In this document: in pieces, positions 31,151 through 58,554 of the stretch
How positions within the stretch are numbered: the stretch's first letter is position 1
Layout of the letters: every line of letters starts with the position of its first letter
NCBI GenBank assembly: GCA_025642075.2
Contig: JAODUO010000986.1
Coordinates: forward strand, 272,501-336,500
Source of the DNA: Ridgeia piscesae
Lineage: Eukaryota; Annelida; Polychaeta; Sabellida; Siboglinidae
Direction: 5' to 3'
Length of the DNA: 64,000 bases
Made by a program: the position numbers and the translations under genes
The notes under the pieces: model-generated
Told to the model about the DNA's origin: nothing
The model's database searches: none
The model's input: only the letters and a program-made list of their open reading frames with translations

Positions 31151-33208
31151 CGAAAACATCAACAGTTCACAAAAATTAGTAATACACCAAGACTGACATA
31201 TAGCTAGATTAACTGTCATGGGAATTTGACATCATCTCGATAATAATTATAATATGCGTCATCAAATGTTGCACCCCTCCAAGATAAACAGCACCGGGTG
31301 CTGGCTGAAACACGTTTATTCAGAAACTGATAACATATAAGACGTTCGCCTGAAACAAATGGCACTGTACACAACAGTCCACCACAGTCTCTTACCGATT
31401 TGACAGTAACATATAGAGAATATTGAAGATATATATTTTTTGACAATTTTATTTAAATGTTGTAAATTTCCCCATAAAAATAAAAAAATCTAATTTTTAA
31501 GCCGCATGCATTTTGTCGGACACGCAAAGTGCTAAATTTCACGAATTTCTGTATAACATAATGCTTACAAACTTTGCTCAATTTTATGATGCAATTATGA
31601 ACTGTGCGTCATATATATATACGTCCACAGGAGGGCTCAAAATCACAGGCCAGTTTTTCGAAAAATTTCGCAACATTGCAAGGCCAGGCAGCGTCTTTCG
31701 ATGGTAATTTCAATTAAATTGTATGTAGAGCGCTGAAATGTGGGGCATCTATTCACGAATATACACGTTACATGACGGAAGCATATTCGTGATACACAGT
31801 AGAACGTATCTCTTGCGTCAAACAAATGATCACCGTACCCCCCTTGCAATAAGCCGCACTTTACACGGGCGCAGCCCATTAGATTAGACAGAGACACCTC
31901 AATAACCACCACACGTCATTTATTTTGTCACAACTTATTTCGCTGGTGTGCATACACTATTGAAAACATCAGATACTGTTGGTAGAATAGTAATTTCAGA
32001 AAAAAAATAGGACAGGGACTTTATAGACACGTGGCAAATGTTGAATAGACAGTTGCGGCACTCTCTGCCGCAACTTGATCGTTTTGAACGCATTCAATGT
32101 AGTAATAATTGTGTTACTAAAACATACCCAGATTGTTTTAAGTGCATTAAAAAACATCTAAAATGTTGACAATTCGGATAGAACATGCAAAATACCAGTG
32201 ATTGATACAGTTTCTTATCAGACTATAGGTCACTTATGTATATGATTAGTTTAAGCTCACATATCCTATGCAAATATCTGTATAATTCGGTTTTATTACA
32301 CCTGAAAAGTGCACGACTGTCGACAGGGATGGTATGTTAGTTCTTGTAGACAATTTCAACATACTGACACTGATGTTAGATGACCAATTTTAGTTTGTAT
32401 GAGCATCAATGAATTTACTCGGATTACGACAGTCGGTGCATAATTGGAGAAAACGTGCTGCTTTCTAATTCTCAGGCACATCTGGGGTATATTTAAATAT
32501 ATTTTCAATTGCGTCGGTGTTTCAGTTAGGGTATATGTGTCGCTATAATAAGCAGGTGATAAATAGTTCATTTTTAGACGCCCGTGGATAATCCGCTTCA
32601 TACGGCGACCAACAATTGACTAAAATAGAGGCTGCGTTTAGGGGGTGGAGTGTAATCAAATGTTCTTTGCTCGCCCGTTGATGCTTATTGTGTGTTTTAA
32701 ATATGACACAAGCAAGAGTCACATAATTCGGATTAACAAATATGAACAAAACGCATGTTCATTTCAATATTTAGTGTTAAGAGGCATGCATTTATAGATG
32801 TCGCATACAATTGTAAAGTATAATTAATGTAATGGAAGCTAAACTTATCGTACTGTCGTTAATTTGGCGCATTTTTCAAATACGAAACAAATTAGTCACA
32901 CTCATGAACAGGCACATTTGAAGCACAAACTCTTACTGTCTTCATTATAGTATATTATGCATAGAGCGTGTGTGAAATGCATCGTGTAACTTCCACACAA
33001 CCAATATTGTCAATGTATTTTCCTTGCACATCACACGGTAACTAGCTTACTAATTACTTTTAATAACTCTCTTAGATGCAGCATTATCAATAAATAATGA
33101 CTCCATTGTATTCCAGTCAATAGCAACTTCAAATGCAGCAAAAACAACCTCACACATCGGTCAAACCATGTTTTCGTGCCTCTTATGTCAAAACGGACGT
33201 TTTTCAAT
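31151..33208. other. Intergenic, nothing recognised
   Basis: AT-rich sequence between two copies of the unidentified repeat family; no supported gene. Confidence 0.5.
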
Positions 33209-33660
33209 TTGGAGTCAGACCACATTTGCATTTTCTATAGGCGACATTTATAACGTTTCCTTCATTTCCTACTAATCTCGAAGAGCTCTATTATTGACAG
33301 TTTCACAGCATATTTAGCCTCCATAGACAGAAGTTCTGTGAAAAATTCGTGAACATCTAATACCTCAGGCTCCCACAAACTTCTTTCAAACCTTTTACAC
33401 CCCTCCATTTCTGCTTGAACCACCCACGGATTGCCCCTGATTACACCATTAAGCAAAATGACAACTGTATTAATACGCAGAAATGCACCGACTGACAGCT
33501 GTCGTAATTTGACAGCTCTGATGCCACGCTGCACGAAAATATAATTTCTAATCACTCCACACTACATGTGTGCTCACAGAAATTCAGACAACCTGCATAA
33601 TTCTTCTTAGAAAGGATACTCTTTTGGGGAATGGCGGATGAGTACCTTATTGTGGTGTTA
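33209..33660 (-). repeat. Unidentified repeat family, copy 2 (longest), with a 97-codon frame
   Basis: The minus strand carries an open frame (33555-33262) including RAVKLRQLSVGAFLRINTVV and LWEPEVLDVHEFFTELLSME. Copy 1 carries a disrupted version. I recognise no domain. It may be a terminal exon or long terminal repeat of a DNA transposon, because copies lie beside the MULE transposase and in inverted orientation at 34805. Confidence 0.75.
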
Positions 33661-34250
33661 CACTATCACCTATCACTGGGCTGTCGTACTAATGTACTAC
33701 ATAGTAACCAAACACAAATTCACCAGAGAGAAGCGACGTATGTTGTCCAGATACGACGAATCGATATAATATGGTCAGTCGAACATTACTATTATATCAT
33801 CGTAGACAATGTGATGTCACAGTTTGAATGTCACTTTTTTGTCAGCTGTCACAATGCCATGTCTTCGATCATCGACATCGACATCGTCGCTGGCGAGCAT
33901 CCTGACCCGAGACTGAACCTAGCCCTGGACCTGGTGGTCATGAACATGTTTTACACAAGTTTATGGCCATGTCCGTGAAGTTTGGATGTTGTGGATGTGT
34001 CGAACCGCTATGATGTGGCCTTCGTAATGTCAAGGACGAGAAACTCGAGCGGTCAATTTTCAATTCGTCTTTATTGCACACGAAGTAAACAAAACAAAAC
34101 CCTGCAACAACCATAAAAAAATTACAGGTGTTACCTTTACCATAGATCAAATAGCACAATACAACCAAAATATTCCAAAACATCTGCTCTCTGTTGACAC
34201 TTTATGACAATTATCAAATTGTATTGTATTATGTATGTATATAAAATACG
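33661..34250. other. Intergenic, nothing recognised
   Basis: No supported gene. CATCGACATCGACATCGTCG near 33870 is a short simple repeat. Confidence 0.45.
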
Positions 34251-34267
34251 TATATCAACAATTGCAA

Positions 34268-34298
<31 letters not shown>

Positions 34299-34429
34299 TA
34301 CTATATACACATATATATGTACGTATATCAGCAATTGTCAATATATATATGTAATATATATTATATATATAATCTATATATCCATATATATTAGTATGTT
34401 TTTTTCTTATACACAGTAGCTCTGAATAG

Positions 34430-34476
<47 letters not shown>

Positions 34477-34945
34477 CTATATATCCATATATATATAGTA
34501 TGTTTTTTCTTATACACAATAGCTCTGAATAGCAAAATATAAATAATATATTATTTGCTCTCAAATGCCTGTCACAGAAGCTCGGTGGCCAAGGCATCTT
34601 CGAACATCATCTATATCTAACTATATAATTATATTACAACTAAGTCTAAGTTAATAAAAAATATCAATTACAGGAGCAGAGACAAATCTCCCGTGGTAAT
34701 ATCGGTGATAATTCCACCATGCTTCATATAGCATGTTTGTTGTTTCACTGATTAACAACATTGTGGCATTGCCTTAAAAATATAAATTGTATATAAACAA
34801 TTTAAACACAACTCAAATGAAGGCAACACCACAATAACAATATCTAATTTTGACCAAAGAGTACCCTATAAAATCAGCATTGTGCAGGTTGTCTGAATTT
34901 CTGTGAGCACATATGTAGTGTGGAGTGATTAGAAATGATGTTTTC

Positions 34946-35000
<55 letters not shown>
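34250..35000. repeat. (TA)n cluster with duplicated spacer and inverted repeat-family copy
   Basis: Four (TA)n-type runs. A spacer (TATGTTTTTTCTTATACACA, then TAGCTCTGAATAGCAA) occurs at 34396-34432 and again at 34499-34535. At 34805-34950 an inverted copy of the right end of the 30710/33209 family ends at the (TA)n. TGCTCTCA...TGCCTGTCACAGAAGC at 34556-34582 recurs inverted at 35026-35052. Confidence 0.8.
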
Positions 35001-35004
<4 letters not shown>

Positions 35005-35214
35005 TATACACTCGAAGAATCCTGGGGTGCTTCTGTGACAGGCATCTGAGAGCAAATAATATATAACTTATATTTATTGTTAATATATTTATTGTTGATA
35101 CACTCAAACTCATACAAACATTGTCGCATACCCACATACAGAGACAGAAGATTCACAAAAATTCAGACAAATCTAATCTGTATATTTTTATTTTCCAGAA
35201 AATGCAATCGACGA

Positions 35215-35470
35215 AATAAAATGGTGTGAATGTGAACATTGACATGCAACGTGCTTGGATTTACAACACTGGAATAACAACATATACACTGAGTGTGTAG
35301 TGTCCCGTGAACATTGCCATACAATGTGCTTGGATTTATGACACTGACATATGTACACTGAGTGTGTAGTGTCCCGTGAACACTGTCATATGTAACATGC
35401 TTGTATTTATGACACTGGACTGACACTATCTACAATGAGCCTGTAGTGTCTTGTGAACATTGGCATGTGG
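35215..35470 (+). repeat. ~70-77-bp tandem repeat, three and a half copies
   Basis: Units begin GTGAACATTGnCAT and contain GTGCTTGGATTTA, GACACTG and GAGTGTGTAGTGTCCC. Copy lengths differ (about 75, 69 and 77 bp). Confidence 0.8.
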
Positions 35471-36640
35471 ATATGTCAGTGCTTTGAACAATGATACACA
35501 TTGGTGGGGTAGTTGGTACCTAATGTGTCTTATGAACATCGATACACTTAGCTTGGCACTGATTGCCACTGAACTTAATATTATAAACATTTTGTCAGCA
35601 ATACATTACGTTTTTACTGTCAATTATCATGACATGCAATGAAGCTAACTGGTTGTTGTACTTCTGTTTCACTCGTGTTCCATGTATACATGTCGGCTGC
35701 ACACTGTGAACAATATAGAATATTATTTCATATTAAAATGCGAGATATTGTACAAACAAAATTGATCGCAGTATATTGGGGTTTACTTTGTACTGGGATA
35801 TTATTCACAATAACAATATTCTGACCAATACAATTACACCAAGGTCAAATTTAAAAAGAAATGTCATTGATGGTTCACACTCTGATATACCATTATGTTG
35901 ACTATATGAACATAAATGATCCATTACAACATGTATGTGGAATTACAAACTATTCAGTTCATGAATTGCACTTGCATCTCTCAACAATATACGTCAACTG
36001 CCAGCATTAGTCAATTATTTAGGTCACGTCAAGGTCATATCAAGGTCACGTGATATAGGGGTCAACACTTGGTTATTAACATTTGATCTTATAAATGCCC
36101 TTATTAAAACAATATTCTGGCCAAGACAAATACGTCAAGGTCAACTTTAAAAAACAAATGTCATAACATTTGGTTTCATTGTCTGCCACTTGGCGGCAGC
36201 ACAAATTTCAGGTCACAGAAAATGGATATGAAACCTGTGGACACAATGGCCTGTTTTTCTGACTCTAAAAGGTCGAATAACGTTGTTAATAATAAAACTA
36301 TTGAAAAAAATAAAAAAGTGTTGTAAACTACATAGCATACACTATCACATAAGTGTTTAAATGATTCTATGACAATTGTGAAAATGTTGTTGATGTACCT
36401 AGCTTGTGTCGCTTACTCTTGTGCCAAGTGGAGATATAGGCTTTACCCTTAGTTGTAGTTGTTGGTTGCATGAGTGTACAGTTTAAGGACTTTCTCTCAG
36501 ACGAATCAGAATCTCACGGGTAATCGTCAAGCGTCTAGGGTGTGCAGCCTCTTACGCTAGCTCTTGCGTTTATCGCAGTACATGCCGTTGTCTTTATTTG
36601 TGACGTTTAACACAAGCGAGTGGTTGTGTTTATCGTACGT
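35471..36640. other. Intergenic with diverged short duplications
   Basis: Two diverged segments share AATATTCTGnCCAA, CAAGGTCAA and TTTAAAAA (about 35815-35870 and 36108-36170). AGGTCA-like motifs recur at 36018-36062. No gene recognised. Confidence 0.45.
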
Positions 36641-36644
36641 TTAT

Positions 36645-37412
36645 GCGACGGCTGACCAATTCCAGGATAGGAGTGGGCCAATGTAATACAGTTCAATGAA
36701 TACATTTGTAAATTTTAGAAAAGCACTGATAATTTAAGTACCGGGTATGTGTTTTGGTGAGTTTCAGCTCTGAAATATTAAGACCGGACCGTAAGGTATA
36801 CATGGTGTGCAAAATCATTGATTGATCACAACTTGTTCCCAAGGCATATGCTTACTTATGCTCGTTTGTTTAACATCATTTTTTTTTTATAGTTTTGTAA
36901 GCATTGTGAGAAGTATTTCTAAATATGTGTGAGGGTTATTACGGTGAGGTTATTGTGTGCAAATGAATGATTACAAGTTGTTCCCGTGGCTTATGACTAT
37001 AACGGAAAGACGTTTGTCCAAAACCATTTACTTTGAGAATAATGCATGCCAATTTGCTGTATCTTGTAGGAGATCTGTTTTTAAAAATAGTAACTATATC
37101 ATCAGGCACGTAGCCACGTACGCTGATCTGGTGCAAATTTGACATGTCAGATTTGCTCAGCTCCTCTTTAGTGGTGGCATCGAAAGAAAGGGATTAGGCA
37201 TAACGGATTTCTTACTCGCCAACATCGAATTGAGGCATTTCTCACCTAAGTTTAGTGCTCTGAGTAGATGAAAGCTGCTGACCAATTCGAGGATAGGAGT
37301 GGGCCAATGTAATACAGCTTAATGAATACATTTCTAAATTGTAGAAAAGAACTGATAATCTAAGTATGTGTTTTGGTGAGATTCAGCTCTGAAATATTAA
37401 GACGGGACTGTT
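36645..37412. repeat. Direct ~140-bp repeats flanking a diverged spacer
   Basis: 36650-36790 and 37267-37412 share GCTGACCAATTC, GGATAGGAGTGGGCCAATGT, TGTGTTTTGGTGAG and TTCAGCTCTGAAATATTAAG. The pair lies next to the 3' end of the MULE transposase gene and may mark an element boundary. Confidence 0.75.
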
Positions 37413-37537
37413 GCCTATTGTATGGCACCACATACGTCTATGATTCAAGGCTAATTCACACAAGACATGTAGAAAGATTGTTTTATTTAAAAAATTCCCC
37501 AAACACCAGCCATGTCTCGATATGACGTCGCACTCGA

Positions 37538-39869
37538 TCAGTGCATCACCTGGCTGTACAATCGAGCAAATTCCTTCAGAATCTGCATTGCAGACTTTTC
37601 CCCAGCTCTGTACAGATCCCACTGGAGGGCCACCTTTCCTTGCAGATCCCGATACGTTTTCTTTTGGTATCTCCACAACTTGCCTTCCGACACCAATCGC
37701 AGGGTTAGTTCAATCTGAAACACATGCAACTCTTATTTATAACATAAGCTGAACACAACAGCAGTGAGTAGTACATGCCATCGTGTTCATTTCTTACTGA
37801 CACCTTTTCAAGCAATTGTTTAGTCACTTCATTTTATTAAACCGATATTTTCAATCGTTTTTTATTTATTCCATAAATGGTTGCGCTTGTGCATTACAAC
37901 AAATACGTGTACATATTTACAATCAACATCCAAATATGTTACAGCCACAGAGCTTATACCACCGCAGACTATTGCAGATCCAGCCGCCGGAGGAAATACT
38001 TGTTATATAGGCAGCGTTATATATCATACGCAGCATGGATTGCTCACCTGTACAGCTTCTTCATACAACTGTGTTGTCAGTTGATAGAATGGCATCATGG
38101 GTTTCGGTCTGGCGTTGAACCCATGATGCCATCCTTCGACATCGTTGTTAGTTCTTACGCTTTGTCCGAAGACAGACCAGCTGGTCACATTCCACCACAT
38201 TCGGCTTTCTATCCAAGTGTCTTGGATGTAAGACATTAAACATAATAACGTAATTATATACTTGGTTTGTCCATACATACCAGGATAATGTTATTTGGAA
38301 ATGTTCTATACCAAAAACATTCTTCATCAGTTAGTTTTATCACTCTATTCTATCATGGTCTTCATTAGTGTTAAATTATTTAAAAAAAAATGGATGGATG
38401 TTTTTTTTAGTTCGTTATTGTTATCTGTCAGCATATCTATTAGCAAGCATTACTGGATCAATATTACTATTGTTACCATAATCGGCAACTTATCAAGCAA
38501 TAACTTCTTTTCAATAAGGAATCCCACAGCAATTACATATTGTGACAATACAGTACCCAGCACTTGCAGTTGTGGTGTTCTGACCTTTGCCTCCAACACC
38601 CTGAACACTGGTGTCACGTGCTCACCAGGCAACAACGGCAGCGCCATCAGCTTCCTCACGCAGATGTAGGTTGCATTGTCCTCTAGGTAAGGCTGTCGGA
38701 GTGCAATGTCCTGCGCCTTCCTCCACACCGCTTGTCCCCAGTGGAATGCACAACCCTTGCATTCTACCTCGGGATGCCATGCAGCCATTTTGAAGGCCAT
38801 CACGATTTCTTTTACCTCCGGGGTACCTGCATGCAGCCATTAAATCATTAGTGAATATGCGTTTTCATAATATTGTCATCTTTTCACTGGCTGTTTTCAT
38901 ATGGTTTAATATATACCGCGAAACGAAGGGTTTTTGATGATCCATCACGATTTCTCTTACCACCTGGCCCAGTCATTAAATCATTATTGAATATGCGTTA
39001 TAAGTGTATGAAACATCAGAAAATCCGTAATATTGTTATCTTTTCACAATACCATTAACCATCGTTATTATAATAGACCCTCACCTGGAATAATTTCCAG
39101 TACTGTCTTCAGACAGCCTCGTAATCTTTCGTCCGGCGTCTTGACATCAGACAGAAGAGCAGAGGCAGTGGTTCATATTGTCGCCCACTCTCACAAATAC
39201 ATGTAGCGACCATAATTGAGCGAAGGATCCCTAACCACCTTGAATGTTCCGTCAGCGTACCAGCGCTTCGCTTTTTTAGCAATGTGAGCTGTTTTGTAGT
39301 CGCGAGTATGATGTGTCGCTGGTCATCAATCTGGAACACTGGTAAATGCACACAAGTAAGATTGTGTATTAGGCATGAATACACACACACACATGCATAC
39401 GCACAGGCACATGCACACAATCATCATTACGCAAACGTGTAATCTTAACCTCACCATCATCACCCTCATACATACAGTGTATTTAGAAATACTTCTTAGA
39501 TAAGCATACAATAATTACAACTAAATAATAAAAATAAACCATAATATTATTGTGTAAAAATTATTACATAGAAACGAGCATTTATGACACATTAAGAAAA
39601 CCTTAACTGTAAACTCTAAAAGTAGACCGAAGTAAATGCAAATAACCCAAGGAAACCATATAAAAATTACGTGTATATCGGGCTGCAGGAATCTGTCCGC
39701 GATGTGTTGTTCCTGTAGTGAGAAATCCAGATTGGTGGGATCCTGAGGGCGTGCTCTTTGTCTCGCATAATTTCCATTGTGCGCCAGATTGTCCATGCCA
39801 GGCAGAGTGGGACACGACGCCGGCCCAAGATGTCGTCTAATGACACCAGTCGCGATGCGGCTAGCTGGA
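37538..39869 (-). pseudogene. MULE (Mutator-like) transposase, intron-containing and broken
   Basis: Five minus-strand exons with GT-AG junctions: 39869-39671, 39330-39085, 38826-38557, 38220-38048, 37714-37538. Segments in order: RIATGVIRRHLGPASCPTLP, then MDNLAHNGNYARQRARPQD; RHIILATTKQLTLLKKAKRW and QYEPLPLLFCLMSRRRTKDY; the MULE-core GCAFHWGQAVWRK with RKLMALPLLPGEHV; DTWIESRMWW, SWSVFGQSVRTNNDVEGWHH; and LRLVSEGKLWRYQKKTYRDL ending at a stop. The second exon has about three frame breaks (one in an A6 run). The MDFE-type acidic position before the GCxFH motif reads MAFK, so a catalytic Asp seems lost. The gene is therefore probably dead, although single-base errors in the assembly could explain the frameshifts. 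The right flank (40020-40210) is a copy of the 33209 repeat family. Confidence 0.75.
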
Positions 39870-40019
39870 CTAAAACATGAAGTTTATGTTAGTTAATCAA
39901 CGTTTAACATTGAGGTGTGCTTTAGATCTCCGGTCGCTATAGATCGCTTAGAAAACCTTCAATGCGGAATGAACCACTTGACCACTCGAGTACTCAAGTG
40001 GTCTACCCTTCGTTGTAAC

Positions 40020-40290
40020 GCAAAATGACAACTGTATTAATACGCAGAAATGCACCGACTGACAGCTGTCATAATTTGACAGCTCTGATGCCACGCTGCA
40101 CGAAAACATAATTTCTAATCACTCCACGCTACATAGACAACCTGCATAAAGCTGCTTTTAAAGGGTACTCTTTGGTCGCATGGGGAATGGTGGATGAGCA
40201 CCTTATTGTGGTCTTACATCAGCTTAGGTCTCAGGTAGTTTACTCCAAACAGCCGAAACTTGGGCTAACGCAGGAGTTAGCCCAACCTTG
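40020..40290. repeat. Repeat family copy 3 joined to an inverted LINE-like tail
   Basis: 40020-40210 matches the right part of 33430-33650. It is followed at 40225-40285 by CTTAGGTCTCAGGTAGTTTA and TTGGGCTAACGCAGGAGTTA, the inverse of sequence at 6118-6175. Confidence 0.75.
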
Positions 40291-43096
40291 TGTCATGATC
40301 ACAATGTTTGAGAGAAATTCTTCCAGAATAAGAAGCTGTCACTTTGGTGATATTGCTATTCTTCAAAATGTATTATATAAATCTTAAAGTAGGTGAAACT
40401 AATTGGGTTAACATATTTACTTATGCTAAAGATAATAACCAATTGACTAAATAAATGTGCTGTTTTAAAAACACTGAACGAGTTCAGATATGCTATATTT
40501 TTCGCATATGCTTAGTTACAGATGGATACAGTGCAGTTTTGGAAAAGAAATAGCAGAATACATAGATACATAACAAATAGTCATTCTCAAAGAGTAAAAT
40601 GTGACTTTTAATAATCATGCATCTTAACACCTCTAACAATTTACACCATACAGTCTTAAGCCTACAGACAGGCAATGTTTGAATGCGCACCGATACATCT
40701 TCAACAGAGAAGTTCATTTAGATATCAAAAATACAATATTAAGTAAGAAATAAAAACAAAAATATGAAAAGAGCCTAGATTTTCTTACAAATGTGGCATC
40801 AAAAAAATACAACTTATAATATTACTGTAAATCTACTACAATACTTATATTCAAAAATATCTTCAAGCAGATCACAACACAAATTCCAACATAGCACAGT
40901 TGCAGTTTAACATCACAAAAGTGTAACAAGTCTCGCGCACTAAGATGCATCATAGACTACAAGTGGACACGCAGCTGTTCTTGCCATTTACCAAATATAA
41001 ACAAACCGTGCTGACAAATCCCACTAAGATCTTTATCCTGAGTTTCACGCAAAACAACTTCATCCAATCTTGTGTGACACAGTTTTATCCAACTGTACAG
41101 CACAATGCAACACAACCCTTGAGTACCTGTGTAGACTAGCTAGGTTTTTAACTGTAGACAAAATGTCCAAATATAACAGCTGTCACTGCCTGTAAACAGC
41201 TCGAATTGCAGAGCTGTGTCACAAATACACTGATTCACAAACCAAGTCAACTGGGCAGAAACAATTGATTCAGCACAAAAATTTCAAGATGAAATATTAT
41301 TTCTATATTCACATTTCCAATTCCAGGAGTCACAACAGATAACCTTCACATTTAAAATTTTATAAAGCACAATTGTTGTCTGGCAATTCGGTTTGTCCTC
41401 CAAGGAGTTTGTGTACCCGGTAGCAGTACCCCTGGCTGACCCCTTTGCAAAACTCTTACCGGGTAATATAAACTCAGTCAATGAAATTGGGTGCTTTCAG
41501 CTACTTGTGTTCCAAGCAATGTTTGGGATGTAGAAGCAAATATTCAAATACAAAAAGCTTTCAGCTGCTCATGCAATTGGGTGGACGAGTCGTCATACAG
41601 GAATTCCCCAAAATGTTAACCGTCTTAAAATTTGGGTGGGCGTATAAGCTGTTCTAACAGGTGATACAGTCACGATCACTAGTTTGTGCTAAATGATGCA
41701 CTCCTTGAAGAGAATCTGCCAGTTGTTTTGTTTGGCAATAGTCTAGCCTTGTGAGGATGGCATGCATGATCAATATGACATTCAAGTAGAAACATCGTGA
41801 TTACACACATGAAAATCATTTTACAGTGCACTCCAGATAACTTAAACTCACATTAGTCAATTTGTATCTAAGTTGATTTTCTTTTTCTTTGGCCCTAGGC
41901 CTTCACGCAGGATAACATGTATATCATTAACATAACAAATATGGAATAATTTATTAACTTTTCGCTCCTCAATTTAAACTTCTACCCATACAAATGGCCA
42001 GTGAATAAGTTTGTAGATTCAACTCTGCCAATAAATTGTTAAATACTGCACCAGATAGCAGAACTTGTAATAACTAGAAGTATTGTCATAGTTCCCTAGA
42101 GTCTGAACCTACCCAGAATGCACTGCACAAAATAACGTAGTTCATTCAACTACATGTAACCTGTCACAAAGTCTTCACAGATATAGTTTATATTTTGAGT
42201 ATACATTTTTTTATTAATTAAAAAAACTTGTCACTTCCCCATTTTAGCTGTGAGAATTCATACGACAGAACAAGTAAACCTACTTGGTCACCACATGTAT
42301 CTTGCAATATCAAACTGGTTCTGAAAAGCCACAACTATGAAATACGGGGCTTTTTTACAAATCAAACAACTAGTATAAAAATGTATCGATACATAATAAC
42401 AAGGTACAAACAAAACAGAAATATCACCACTGGCCACATGACTATAGCATCACTGAAATTATTTACCCCTACTGATAGTACGAGAATAAACATGCAAATA
42501 TGTCTAGGTACATATGTTTTACATATATATATATATATATATATTATATGTCAAAAATGTACTTACGCTACAATAATAAACACATAGTTATAGCTGTTCC
42601 TGAGAATGTATGTTAAAATAACAATATATATCGGTGAGATATATTAACTACTCCGTACTGTCATTTGTACCGACTTCATATTGACGACACATAATTGTAA
42701 AAACACAAGTCACAAGACTTGCATTGTAGTAATAATTTTACTCCATTCCGCTGGTCAGAGGAATAAGGCATATGGCCATTTTCAATGTACATGATTTACG
42801 TGGCGTGTGATATTGTGTTTGGGTCAATTTTTGACAATTAATTAAACAAGATTTCATTACACTTGATTAGTCGCTTTGTCAGATTCGACAGCATATGAAT
42901 TTTGAGTGGGCTGGATGTCTTATAAGTGTTGATAAATACTGGCTGCTTCCCAATGATTACATTTCCAGACAAATAGTTACTGCTCCCCAATGATTACATT
43001 TCTTGACAAGTACTAATTAACTGCTCCCCTATCAGTATGGTTTGAGTGGCTAGGCACTTCAAACTTTGATAAGGGAACAACCACAACATGGAGTGG
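40291..43096 (-). other. ABCC gene 3' flank / 3' UTR
   Basis: AT-rich sequence downstream of the ABCC stop codon. A (TA)n lies at 42524-42545. Several TTTATT hexamers (AATAAA on the minus strand, for example near 42212 and 41948) could be polyadenylation signals but cannot be ranked. No other gene recognised. Confidence 0.45.
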
Positions 43097-58126
<15,030 letters not shown>

Positions 58127-58540
58127 CTGTAACATGTTACACCTTGTTACATTGTTTAATATTTTGTTACAAGTTGTTACACATTGTTACTCATGTTACA
58201 TGTGTTATACCTTGATAACCATGTTACACTTTGTTATACCAACTGGAAACGTTATGCCAATGTCCAGTGATACTGACCCCATGTTACCATGACAGTACTG
58301 ACTCCATGTTACCATGACTACTGACATCACGAGAGTTAGACAAGACATAATTACATCATACAAAATTATACATGATTAGCGAAAAATACATATTTGTAGA
58401 TTACAACACTTCTGGTGATGGATTACATTTCTAGTTGATTAGATGGACAGATCCCTGTGAATGGACACATATTTGGGCTGACTTGGACAGTGAATGACAT
58501 GCAAAATCTTCCATGTGGATTTTACTTCAACGAAAACATT
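58127..58540 (-). other. ABCC intron, unique part
   Basis: About 400 bp containing a degenerate TGTTACA-type repeat (58136-58235) and TACTGAC/CCATGTTACCATGAC repeats (58255-58325). No exon recognised. Confidence 0.5.
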
Positions 58541-58554
58541 TCACATTCTTTATG

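Noticed and set aside
38064..38120. Hairpin GGCATCATGGGTT...AACCCATGATGCC
   Set aside because: It lies inside the MULE coding exon and follows from the codons of GWHHGF...KPMMP; probably coincidental.
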